A DNA stretch of 10,148 nucleotides, taken from Amoebophrya sp. AT5.2 (Eukaryota > Sar > Dinophyceae > Syndiniales > Amoebophryaceae). A program made the position numbers and the translations under genes. Shown here in pieces: positions 1-7,185 of this stretch (position 1 is its first letter; the number at the start of each line of letters is the position of its first letter). The stretch is from positions 1 through 10,148 of the forward strand of contig RXOD01006503.1 in the NCBI GenBank assembly GCA_005223375.1, read 5' to 3'. The notes under the pieces are model-generated. The model was not told the DNA's origin, made no database searches, and was given only the letters and a program-made list of their open reading frames with translations.

Positions 1-120
1 CTTCCCCGTTTGCTGTGATTTCAGAGGCCCTATCACCACTGTAGTCATCAATGGCTCGCCACTACAGCCTTCCCCGACCTCCCGATGGCTCATCGCTCCC
101 GCCGCCGTACCCCGACCCTG

Positions 121-3100
121 CTACCTCCCACCCTTAACCCCATCTACCCCCTCAGCAACCCCACCCCTACCAATGGGGCATCTCTGCAACCGCCCGGTGC
201 TTCGGGTCGCCCTTGTAGCCGAGCTCGACCACTTACCCACTTGCCATCTGCTCCGGTCATACCGCTTGAACTCCTCAAGCTCGAGCCGCCCAGACCGATC
301 CTCGTCCAAGCCCTTCTTCCACGCGTTTACAAGGTTGCCGTACTTTGCCTTGCACAGGTTATTGAACTGGTCGATGCGCTCCTGGGCCTGTGGTATAAAA
401 ATGCAGCGATGCGTAGGTATGCGTTCACAAAATACTGATTTTTGGGACGAGCAATGCATGATATTGATGTGCCATCGAATTCTTTGAATCCGGTCACTGA
501 TTCATTACCCACGTCTCTGTGGTCTAGAGTGTCGAGTGCTGAGACAAGAACAAGCATCGCGCCTATACAGCTTTTCATCTTTGGTCCACCTCCCCAAATC
601 AATCAGTCTTCGATTCGTAAGCATCAGAGAACAGAAACCAGAGAGCAGACGGGGGCAAGCCTAAATTAAAAAAGAAAAAAGTCCTGTAAGTAGGAAATCT
701 AAAATAAATACGTCAGGATCCAGCTCCCCGAGGGAGATATTTGCGCTGCCGTCCTCGTCGAGCGTTTTGAAAAGCAGTGAAATGTTCCCCGTGTAACCCA
801 AAGCTCTCGCCCCGTTGCAGAACTCCACAAACGCAAGTTTATTCCCCTCGTTGCACACATCGTTGCACATCCCCGCGCGACAATATGAAGGGAACGGTTG
901 GTAAGCTATACGAGAAAAGTAGCCATGTCGGCAGACCAATGATTGCGACCTACAGCTGGCACTGAATCGCAATACAAAGACCAATAGATCGCCATGCGAG
1001 TCGTGGCCACGAGCTATTTTGTCACCATGATTACCCCTTCGCCGTGCTAGTCTACGGCTTGTTCGCAACTCCATCCCAATCCCTCGTCGTCACCGAGGGA
1101 GCCACCGCCACCTCCTCCTAATACTAAAATTGATTCCCACAATGGGGCATCTTCTCGCGTTGATCGGCACTCGCCATCGCCAAGGGGATCCGTTGCCTAA
1201 TGCTTACCGTGCCCAGCTCCTGCAGCTGCCTACTTACTTATACGCTTACCACCAGGTCTCGCTTCTTCATAACCAACCCCTCGCCACGGATCCGAACTTC
1301 CGGCGCAGCATTTCCTTGAAAGATCGCACGTCCTGGGGGCCGAGGTCCCCGCCAGAATCGATGTAAGAGCCGCGCTTCCGGAGCATGGCTGTAAAATTTT
1401 GGGCTCTTTCCAGAACAAGCACTACCAGTACTCTTAGCCAACTTCCCACCGCTTACTCTTAGCCAACTTACCCCGAAAGCCGGAACGCCCGAAGGCGTAA
1501 CACGACACGCGGGGGGTAAGGTTTAGGAGCATTTCCTTGAAAGACCGCACGTCCTGGGGGCTAGAGGTGTAAGAGCGTCCTGGGGACATTAGCAGAATCG
1601 ATGTAAGAGCCGCGCTTGCGCAGCATGGCTGTTGTCCGATGGAGTTTGATGTTCCTCGTTGGTGCTGCTTTAGGTTCTTTGCAGAAGCACTAGCAGTAGC
1701 ACACTGTCTAGGAAAAAAAAAACAAAGAAATCAAGCCATCTGGCGATGCCTGCAGGAAGCTGGTCTTCCAGTGCTGCGGCCGCCTGAAAGTGTGCTGGGT
1801 CCACCTAGCCAACATAGAAATAGATACTGCCAAAAAGCAAATCATAGCCAAAGCCAAACCTCCTCCAGACACATAGGAATATTAGCACCATAGCCTTTAT
1901 TTGAAAAGTAGAGGTACCGAACTTTCTTTGCGCCAGGCTTTTGGCCTTTTTGAGCTGCGTTCGGATGGTTTCCTGCTGTCGCTCGTTGAAGGTCATTTCC
2001 ATGGGTCCTCTTCTCGGGGAATTTACCGGCGAGTTCTCCGGCGATTCTTCGAGAGCCAGGTCCTTCGTCGGGTCCAGGAGGGCGCGATAATCATCCAACC
2101 GCACCGCGGCGGCCACCTTCCCGTCGAAGTCGTCCGCCTGCATGAAGTTTCGGTCCTCCAGCAATAGCAGCTTGAAGATCTGCTCCGGCGGCAGATCGTT
2201 GTAGCCGATCTCCTTGCACTTGGCGTTCCACTCGTGCAGTTCCACCCTACCACTCTGGTTCATGTCGAAGTGGCAGATCCACGCCTCGAGTAACGAGCCC
2301 TTCTTCTCGATGCAGCACTTGCGAAAGTTGATGATCGCAGAAAAAGTCGGCTCGTCCAGCTCTTTGAGGGAAATCACGCCAGACCGGTCGTCGTCCATCT
2401 CCAGAAAAGTGCCCTTCACGTTACCTGGAGGGGCGAGATTTGTTGGCGATTATTGGTAGAGGTTGGTAGTAGAAGAACAAGTTCTTATATTTGAGAAAGT
2501 CTACTTGTAAGAACGAAGTAGTCAAAAACAGAATAAATCAAATAGTGCGAGTTGTACTAGAGCAACGTGAACAATCAATCGATCACATTTTCCATCGCTC
2601 AGACAGAGGCCGATCGACCCGCCATATGGTCCAAACCAAAACCAAAATTATACCGCTGAAGCCCACTTCTCGGCAGGCCTGACAGAACTCGGTGAAGGAT
2701 AATTTCTTCGTCGCGTCGCACCCCAGACCCTTGCGCCACGCGCGCCACAAATTTCCGTACTTCCGTTTGAGCAGATCCTTAAAGTCCGCGGCGGTGTAAG
2801 CGGACATAGTCTTCAACAGATGCCGACCCTGCTCCTTCGCCAGCTCCTGCCGAGCCTTCACGGTCTGGGAAGAATCAGAATTTATATATCGAGGAGACTT
2901 AATATCAAAACGAGCTACCTATTATATGCCTCCATATCTTTCTTCTACCGAGAAGTAGATGCAAAATCGTAATCGGATCGATATCGCTACAATCCTCGGC
3001 TACCTATGCCTATCGCGAATATAGCCATAACCAATAGCTTTCATCTCGCTATTAGAACACTAGGCCAATAGGGTAGACAGACCATCGCCCTCCTGTAGTC

Positions 3101-5917
3101 CGCGCTGGTTTCCGTGAGTGCGAGCATTTCGTCGTCGCCACGCCTTTGCGCCAACCCCGCCACCGGGTCAAACTCGTCCACGCCCAGCGTTTTCTTGAAC
3201 GGCGCCAACAGGTACGGCCACACGATCTCGGCATCCGGACCCGCGTAATTCAGCTTCTTTATCCGGGTCAAAAACTGATGCTTCTCCACCTGCTGGGTGT
3301 TGTGCGGATCCAGCACCCGCCACGCCGCGAGCGTGTTCGACGCCTGCTGGGAGATGCTGTCGTCGGTAAGAATTTTGCCGATCATTTGCATTTCTAAGAA
3401 TCTACAGTAGTAAAGAAGGCCGCGTAGGTGGCGCAAACCATTGGTTCTATCGATTCATTAAGATTAAGTACTCTTCGTAGAAGGCTTTCAGTGTTTTCGC
3501 TGCGTGCGGGTGCACCTCTTCCAGGTGTACGACCCCCTTCTGCTCCACGTCCAGCTCGGCCCAGATGGTCTTGATGTCACCCCCAATCCCATGTTGTCGG
3601 CACGCGTTGCAAAACTCGGCAAAGTGCAGAGTGCCCGAGTAGCTAAAACCAAACCGCCAGCCAGCGCACACAGACCCGAACTTCCGGCGGAGGAGCGCGC
3701 GAAACTGTCGCTTATTCTCGGTGCCGATGGGCTCGGTGGTTTGGGGCGGTGAGCCGGGACCAGTATGGCCAGGCTCCTGGGAGCGGGAACGCCGCCGCCT
3801 CGGGGTGTGGGCGCGCGAAGCAGCAGGAGAACCGGGAGGCGGGGACCGCGCCTCGGCGACCTGATTTGTCCGATGAATTCGATTTGTCAATTATTCTTGT
3901 TCGCCAATATGCGATCGATGGCGCGACGGGCGAGAAGATGTAGAGAAGATCGATACCACGACCGGCAGCTACCATGAGGTCGTGGTGTTCTTCGAAGATA
4001 CAACGACGAGCTCGAGCTGCAGGACAAGATCTAGATTTACTCTCGATTAACCTACTTTCCCACGTAGGTACACAACTCATGTTCTACTGATTCTGATCGC
4101 GGACAATTGGTTTTTAATTTCATCACCCCTAATCTAAGACCAAAGGTAAAGCATAGTAGAATTACCAGCTCCCTCGTGAGCTTTGCGCATTCGAGTTTTC
4201 TTCGGGCGGAGAAGGTGACGTGGTTCATGGTGGCCGACCCACCGAGTGACGACGTGGACTTCGTGGCGCCCTCGTAGTATTGGAACGGCTGGTACGCGCT
4301 TCGCTCTGACGGGTACGCGAAGCCGCCAGCAGAAGTCTCAGACTTCTGCTGCTCCCCCCCCGCTGGTGCCTTGGAAAACCCGACCAACTTCGGCAGCACC
4401 GGCATCGTGTGGGACATGTCGGCCGGGTGCTCGCCCTGCTCAGGGCCGGCAAAAGACCTGTAGGGACTTTGACTTCCTGGTGTTCCATCCCTTGAATGAT
4501 TGATTCGTCCTCTGAAAGTTTGAGTTTCTTATTTGTCCATCCAGAGCTAAAAAATCAATTCAACGGTTGAATTTCAACCGAGAAAGAAAGCATTGGTAAA
4601 AAAAAAAGTTCTGTAAATACCCGCCCTCCCGCTGATCCGGGACATGATCCGGATAGGGATGCACGCCCACTTGCCTCATTCCAAAGGGCGACTGCGACGG
4701 CTGGTTATTTCTTGTGCGGTTCGCTCGAGTGTAGGCGCTCGGCGAGTAGGAGTAGTCGGACATGGAGCCACCGGACATGCGGCTATGGGACCGGTTGTTG
4801 CTCTGAGTCCGGTGGTAACGGACGGTCTCGGCATGCCCACGCGCCTTGTGGTACTTCTGCAGGGAGCCAGGCCGCTTCACCGGCCGGGGTTTCTGCGATT
4901 GATTCGATGGTGATTTTAAATCGGCTATGAGGTTTAGTGGCGGCGGGGGAATGAATGCTGTATGTTGAAGTGAAGATTTTTCTTTTAGCGCGTTGCAGAG
5001 AGAGAAACTCATTCATTCATTCATTAGCACTTTGCCCGCGGCGCGAAAAAATTGTCTGTGTTCATTTTCTCGTTCATTTCCTGGGCGTGTGCAGAGAGAG
5101 AAAGAGAGTGTAATGATATACTTATTATGAAATTGCGTCCCCCGGGGAAGGGCAAGGGAATCCTGACCACTGTTGTTTGGTGCCAAACGAAACATGTAGG
5201 AACTGAACGTGATACTGCGACCACTTCTATCGATAGACCTAGTCCTAGCGGTAGGGAAGTGATGGATGTATAGGCAGAAAACCTCGCCTAGCCGTATAAT
5301 CGGTAAACTTGTTGTATCGATCACTTTACCCGTTTTGTCCGTTTAGATTCGCCCCGAAACGACCGATGCTGATTCGCAACACCACACAAGGAAGATGAGT
5401 CGAACACATTCACATATACACAGTTGCACTTCCTTGGATCGGGTGCTCTACTCGTACTACTTCTGCCACTACGACAACGACTACCTTCGAATTCAATTAG
5501 AAAATCAAAATAGGAGAAGGAGTTGAAGTTAAGAAAGAAGTAGTACCCCCATGTACTGCGACTCCACGTCGCGGATGAGGCGCAGCCTTTTGTACGCTCC
5601 TTCGTTCTTCAGCAGCCTTCGTTCTTCAGGAGCTGCTGAAGAACGAAGGCGCATTCGCAAACACAACGGAGACGGGTCGAACACATACACAGTTGGATCG
5701 GGTGCTCTCGGTCTCGTACTTCTGCGCTACCCTACCAGTACCACGTAAAAAATCAAAATAAAAATTAAACTTGAAGTTTTTAGGAAGATAGTACCCCCAT
5801 GTACTGCGACTCCACGTCGCGGATGAGGCGCAGCCTTTTGTACGCGCCTTCGTTCTTCAGGAGCTGCTGAAACTGCTTTTCGTGCAAGGCACGATAATGC
5901 ATCGACGAGCTCGACAT
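121..5917 (-). CDS. Multi-exon gene for a modular protein with three pairs of EF-hand-like units
   Basis: Ten exons are assembled from splice signals and frame. Nine of them add up to exactly 817 codons with matching phases at every junction. Residues 1-41 are a basic helical start. About 42-299 are Ser/Pro/Gly/Arg-rich linker. From about 300 on there are six units, each a helix like 'LLRRKFGS..' or 'C.AKYGNL' followed by W, then a '.EFC.ACR..G' helix and often an EF loop. Canonical-looking 12-residue loops start at residues 564, 607, 802 (Gly-6 replaced by Ala) and 845. Those near 351, in exon 5 and in exon 6 are degenerate. Likely role: a cytoplasmic Ca2+-responsive scaffold or sensor; the partner is unknown. 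It belongs to the EF-hand superfamily, of a divergent type I associate with alveolates. The 3' end is uncertain: reading straight through gives a stop at 123-121, while a strong GTAAGT donor at 236 suggests the gene continues off the window. Two introns hold duplicated exons. Confidence 0.85.
237..387 (-). CDS. Exon 10 of EF-hand gene, sixth EF unit, partly disrupted
   Basis: Acceptor TATACCACAG|GCC at 387 (phase 0) joins exon 9 as ELDPD-AQERIDQFNN. The exon encodes LCKAKYGNLVNAWKKG and loop DEDRSGRLELEE (residues 845-856), which is fully canonical. After EEFKRY the family pattern breaks. The expected ELGYKGDPKH sequence is present but in another frame, about 29 bp further on. A consensus donor G|GTAAGT sits between the two at 237/236, so the exon probably ends there and the gene leaves the window. 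Without splicing the frame runs to TAG at 123-121. Confidence 0.75.
712..879 (-). CDS. Exon 9 of EF-hand gene, fifth EF unit with near-canonical loop
   Basis: The exon encodes RAGMCNDVCNEGNKLAFVEF, then the 'CNGARALGYTGN' helix-turn and loop DEDGSANISLGE (residues 802-813), which is canonical except for Ala at the Gly-6 position. It ends ELDPD with donor GAC|GTATTT after 712, phase 0. The left boundary (879) is placed by homology; if the canonical acceptor is used, the exon begins at about 904 with extra residues YQPFPSYC. The start 'GNKLAF' onward is secure. Confidence 0.8.
880..1272 (-). other. Intron 8, apparently without GT-AG ends
   Basis: This 393-bp interval is the gap required if the conserved Trp of exon 8 is joined to RAGMCND of exon 9. 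Its proposed ends are TT...GT rather than GT...AG. Just inside each end lies the 7-bp sequence TATGAAG in inverted orientation (minus strand at about 1271-1265; complement at 884-890). Inverted repeats near the ends of introns with non-consensus borders are known from some dinoflagellate introner-like introns. The canonical alternative is described under exon 8. Confidence 0.4.
1273..1388 (-). CDS. Exon 8 of EF-hand gene, start of fifth EF unit
   Basis: Acceptor AATTTTACAG|CC at 1388, phase 1, completing GCC with the G of exon 7. The exon encodes AMLRKRGSYIDSGGDLGPQD, then FKEMLRRKFGSVARGW, the same helix as exons 4 and 6. The right-hand end is uncertain. Homology requires the frame to leave right after the Trp (TGG, 1275-1273), where no GT is in phase. 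A canonical alternative, AGGG|GTTGG with acceptor TATAG at about 905, is also in frame but drops the conserved Gly-Trp. A broken second copy of this exon lies at 1528-1628. Confidence 0.75.
1429..1468. repeat. Short direct repeat in intron 7
   Basis: The 16-bp sequence TACTCTTAGCCAACTT occurs twice with a 24-bp period, between exon 8 and its decayed copy. It may mark the edge of the exon duplication. Confidence 0.7.
1528..1635 (-). pseudogene. Broken second copy of exon 8 inside intron 7
   Basis: Compared with exon 8 (1307-1393), this segment keeps AACAGCCATGCT at the acceptor side, the KRGSYIDS codons, CCCAGGACGTGCG and TTTCAAGGAAATGCT. It has a short internal insertion that brings in an in-frame TAG, and the sequence stops matching after the MetLeu codons, so it lacks the module's FGS...GW part and a donor. 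The offset between copies is 221-230 bp. This looks like a tandem exon duplication that decayed. Confidence 0.8.
1918..2424 (-). CDS. Exon 7 of EF-hand gene, two canonical calcium loops
   Basis: Acceptor CCCCTCCAG|GTAACG at 2424, donor AAGTTCG|GTACCT after 1918, both phase 1; 507 bp, the longest exon. Loop DDDRSGVISLKE (residues 564-575) and loop DMNQSGRVELHE (607-618) both have Asp-1, acid or Asn at 3, Ser-5, Gly-6 and Glu-12, so both should bind calcium. Then follow a degenerate half (LLLEDRNFMQADDFDG), an acidic/Pro linker (LALEESPENSPVNSPRR) and a charged helix (FNERQQETIRTQLKKAKSL) that leads into the next module. This is the best-preserved part of the protein. Confidence 0.92.
2654..2864 (-). 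CDS. Exon 6 of EF-hand gene, linker helix and start of third EF unit
   Basis: Acceptor TTCTTCCCAG|ACC at 2864 (phase 0), donor TTCAGCG|GTATAA after 2654 (phase 1). The exon encodes TVKARQELAKEQGRHLLKT, then FKDLLKRKYGNLWRAWRKGL and 'KKLSFTEFCQACREVGFSG'. The loop GCDATKKLSFTE is degenerate. The helix-W-helix pattern matches exons 4 and 8 closely, which shows they are repeats of one module. The exon boundary cuts the module at the same Gly-turn that follows the '.EFC.ACR' helix. Confidence 0.88.
3083..3401 (-). CDS. Exon 5 of EF-hand gene, degenerate EF-hand pair
   Basis: Acceptor TACTGTAG|A at 3401, donor GCGATG|GTCTGT after 3083, phases 2 and 0. The intron before it is only 70 bp. The exon encodes the even-numbered unit of pair one: 'TLAAWRVLDPHNTQQVEKHQ' followed by RIKKLNYAGPDAEIVWPYLL and a final 'GVDEFDPVAG'. 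Position by position it follows the EF-hand plan (AW..LD......F helix, GY-like turn, D.FDP end). Neither loop keeps the oxygen ligands, so this is a structural, probably non-binding pair. Confidence 0.82.
3472..3860 (-). CDS. Exon 4 of EF-hand gene, Pro/Arg linker plus first EF-hand pair
   Basis: Acceptor ACAAATCAG|GTC at 3860 (phase 0), donor GAAGA|GTACTT after 3472 (phase 2). The first 52 residues are a Pro/Ser/Arg linker (ARSPPPGSPAASRAHTPRRR...). Residues about 300-370 form the first module: FRALLRRKFGSVCAGWRFGF, the 'AEFCNACRQHG' helix, then loop DVEQKGVVHLEE at 351-362. This loop keeps Asp-1, Gly-6 and Glu-12 but has Glu at 3 and Lys at 5, so calcium binding is doubtful. The first half-loop (SYSGTLHFAEF) has lost its acid ligands. 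Confidence 0.85.
4166..4511 (-). CDS. Exon 3 of EF-hand gene, low-complexity linker
   Basis: Acceptor AACTTTCAG|A at 4511 (phase 2), donor GAGCTG|GTAATT after 4166 (phase 0); 346 bp. It encodes GRINHSRDGTPGSQSPYRSF, a stretch rich in Glu/His/Pro, then SHTMPVLPKLVGFSKAP and a Ser/Gly/Tyr-rich run ending in ARRKLECAKLTREL. No domain is recognised; the composition suggests a disordered linker. A perfect 25-bp palindrome (4327-4351) lies inside the coding sequence. CCTACAG at about 4461 is a second possible acceptor. Confidence 0.75.
4327..4351. repeat. Perfect 25-bp palindrome inside exon 3
   Basis: Arms of 12 bp (CAGCAGAAGTCT and its complement) surround one central C. It lies in the coding sequence for GEQQKSETS. 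Confidence 0.9.
4564..4580. repeat. Perfect hairpin in intron 2
   Basis: CGGTTGAA, one T, then TTCAACCG: 8-bp arms with a single-base centre inside the 109-bp intron between exons 2 and 3. It may shorten the effective intron or be the footprint of an inserted element. Confidence 0.8.
4621..4892 (-). CDS. Exon 2 of EF-hand gene, basic Ser/Tyr-rich linker
   Basis: The exon codes for a disordered, basic segment (KPRPVKRPGSLQKYHKARGH..., then SGGSMSDYSYSPSAYTRANR) with no known domain. The acceptor is ATCGCAG|AAA at 4892, phase 0; the donor is GGCGG|GTATTT after 4621, phase 2. The frame stays open upstream to an ATG at 5012, which directly follows an in-frame TGA. An alternative model therefore starts the protein at 5012, giving MSFSLCNALKEK and no exon 1. 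I prefer 4892 because it joins exon 1 in frame. The coding nature of 4621-4892 is well supported; its left neighbour is not. Confidence 0.7.
4893..5540 (-). other. Left part of intron 1, no confident gene
   Basis: Under the preferred model this is intron. It holds a TCAT/ATTC tetranucleotide run at about 5009-5024, two GCAGAGAGAGAAA tracts (about 4995 and 5090), and short open frames on both strands that show no family pattern. An ATG at 5012 opens into exon 2 and could be an alternative start. Confidence 0.5.
5370..5872 (-). repeat. Tandem duplication of the end of exon 1 with its donor and intron flank
   Basis: Two imperfect copies, about 5370-5640 and 5652-5872, are visible by eye. Both contain a GTCGAACACA element, GGATCGGGTGCTCT, AAAATCAAAATA, AGTACCCCCATGTACTGCGA and the coding stretch for AYKRLRLIRDVESQYMG with donor GGG|GTAC. 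The coding part is identical between copies apart from a base near the left end, while the intronic part has drifted through indels. The spacing is 248 bp at the donor. Confidence 0.85.
5615..5650. repeat. Fold-back of exon 1 sequence
   Basis: GCCTTCGTTCTTCAG at 5615-5629 is the exact inverted complement of 5636-5650, with a 6-base loop. An extra direct copy of CCTTCGTTCTTCAG lies at 5599-5612. All pieces are fragments of exon 1 (codons for LLKNEG), so this is a sense-antisense-sense rearrangement. Confidence 0.9.
5795..5917 (-). CDS. Exon 1 of EF-hand gene, start codon and basic helix
   Basis: This exon opens with ATG at 5917-5915 and encodes 41 residues: MSSSSMHYRALHEKQ, then a charged helix ending in RDVESQYMG. 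The donor is GGG|GTACTA after 5795, phase 0. This start is chosen because 'TATAGGGCAG|TAGAGATG' just upstream looks like a 3' splice acceptor next to the initiator, which would suit either cis splicing or addition of a spliced leader (inference). A near-identical copy of codons about 22-41, with its donor, lies downstream at 5547-5610. The link to exon 2 rests on phase and strand only, so this exon could instead belong to a separate short gene. Confidence 0.65.
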
Positions 5918-6480
5918 CTCTACTGCCCTATAGAAGCCTGTGGCCCCTCTACTTACTTTCCACCTATCTATGTCTCAGGCTAAAAGGTAGCTTTGATGGT
6001 TTGGCGGGTTTTATTGTTGGAGTTTTCCTCGAGAAAGAATTGCAAAGTTCTTCCTGCCGGCTTCTGAGGGGGACTCACTTTGCGTTTGATTTTCACGAAT
6101 GTTGACGGGGGGTATCGAAAATGCCAGAAGCTTTCTTGGTACCAAAAATGCCGAAAAATTTTGGTATACTATGGCCCTAGGCAGGTTCTTGGTGTCCGGG
6201 AGTAAGTAAATCTTATTCGAAGCCCAGCAATTTCGTTTCGGAAGCCCATCCACGGAAGCGCAAGCGGTTTGCAGTCAGAGTCAGAGACATTTAGATGGCA
6301 CAACGGATGAAGGAGCACGCTCAACTTTATGACACGGATACCCACGACGGATGACTCAACTGAAGAACAGCCCGAGATAAAGTTGCATGAGACTCCAAGA
6401 ACTTTTTTTTTTCGCGAGTACGAAACGCGCTCCAATCGAAAGTGATAACCCACATCTTCACATCGACAGCAACATGAACC
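5918..6480. other. Upstream of the EF-hand gene, no gene recognised
   Basis: Short open frames exist on the minus strand, but none shows a convincing motif or splice structure. The one clear structure is a hairpin TACCAAAA (6140-6147) / TTTTGGTA (6159-6166). If the EF-hand gene starts at 5917, its 5' leader and promoter should lie here; I see no TATA-like or other known promoter motif. Confidence 0.5.
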
Positions 6481-6540
6481 GAACCAACTCTGAGTGGATG
6501 CTATAGTTAAATACCCGATGAAAGAACGCCCCTCTTGCGA

Positions 6541-6789
6541 TCATGAAGATCTCGACAAGCACTGCACTACAAGGACGACGAAAAGCGATTTCTCGATGAT
6601 CGAGTTTGACGCCACGACAGGGACGAACAATGGGGGCGACAATATTTTCGAGTCGTTTTCGACGTCGTCAGCCGCCCAGGTCGGAAGCTGGAAGGGCATC
6701 GACCTGCTGCCTTGTTCAAATTCTTCATCGGACGAGCCTCCGATTCGGAGGCTGTAGCATCGTAATCGTTTGTGCGTACAGTTATCGCT
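6541..6789. other. Ambiguous coding-like stretch
   Basis: Both strands are open. The plus strand (to a stop at about 6757) gives an acidic/Ser-rich peptide with TTGTNNGGDNIFESFS. The minus strand (6789-6541, bounded by TGA at each end) gives GGSSDEEFEQGSRSMPFQLP and more. The minus reading agrees with the strand of the confident genes, but neither has a recognisable domain or clear splice sites. At most one is real. Confidence 0.25.
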
Positions 6790-6888
6790 TCATCTTCATG
6801 GAAGTTGTAGTTTCTCATTAGCTTTCCAGGCGGTCGTCATACCTTCCAAGCGGTTCGTCGTACCTGTACAGAGTAAGTACACCGAACA

Positions 6889-7125
6889 GCGTACGACTCG
6901 GTAATAAGGTACTTATTCCATTTCCAAGACCTCGGGTACTAGATGGATCTGCATCGAATTGTCGCCGCCTGGCGCGTCGATCGCGCATCGGTCGCATGCA
7001 GAGAGCAGGTCGGGGGCTAAAATAGTATGTTTGTAACCCTACTCTCGCTCTCGATCGGATCTGGCGCGCCGGCATCGCAAAAGCATCATCCTCCTAGTCG
7101 GGCACACTCCTAGTGATGGGGTCTC
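6889..7125. repeat. Dispersed direct repeat, copy A
   Basis: This copy shares GCGTACGACTCGG, a 33-bp block around CGAATTGTCGCCGCCTGG, GATCTGGCGCGCCGGCAT, GCATCATCCTCCTAG and GTGATGGGGTCTCG, in the same order, with copy B 1,370-1,390 bp away. On the minus strand both encode MRPMRDRR-RRRQFDAD, where the variable residue is Ala here and Thr in B. Whether it is coding is unclear. It could be a duplicated exon or a non-autonomous element; I see no terminal inverted repeats. Confidence 0.8.
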
Positions 7126-7185
7126 GTGTGGTCGTCGCGACGTATCCTTGGCGGATTGCTGCAGTCTGCCTCTGCAAGGCCTCGT

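Noticed and set aside
85..487. Plus-strand open frames opposite exon 10
   Set aside because: They are the antisense of a well-matched EF-hand exon and their Ser/Pro/Leu-rich translations show no motif.
1012..1200. Plus-strand Pro/Ser-rich reading (HPNPSSSPREPPPPPPNT) inside intron 8
   Set aside because: It needs a TAG to be bypassed, ends soon in TAA, has no splice support and lies on the strand opposite the host gene. Simple CCN-rich sequence explains the prolines.
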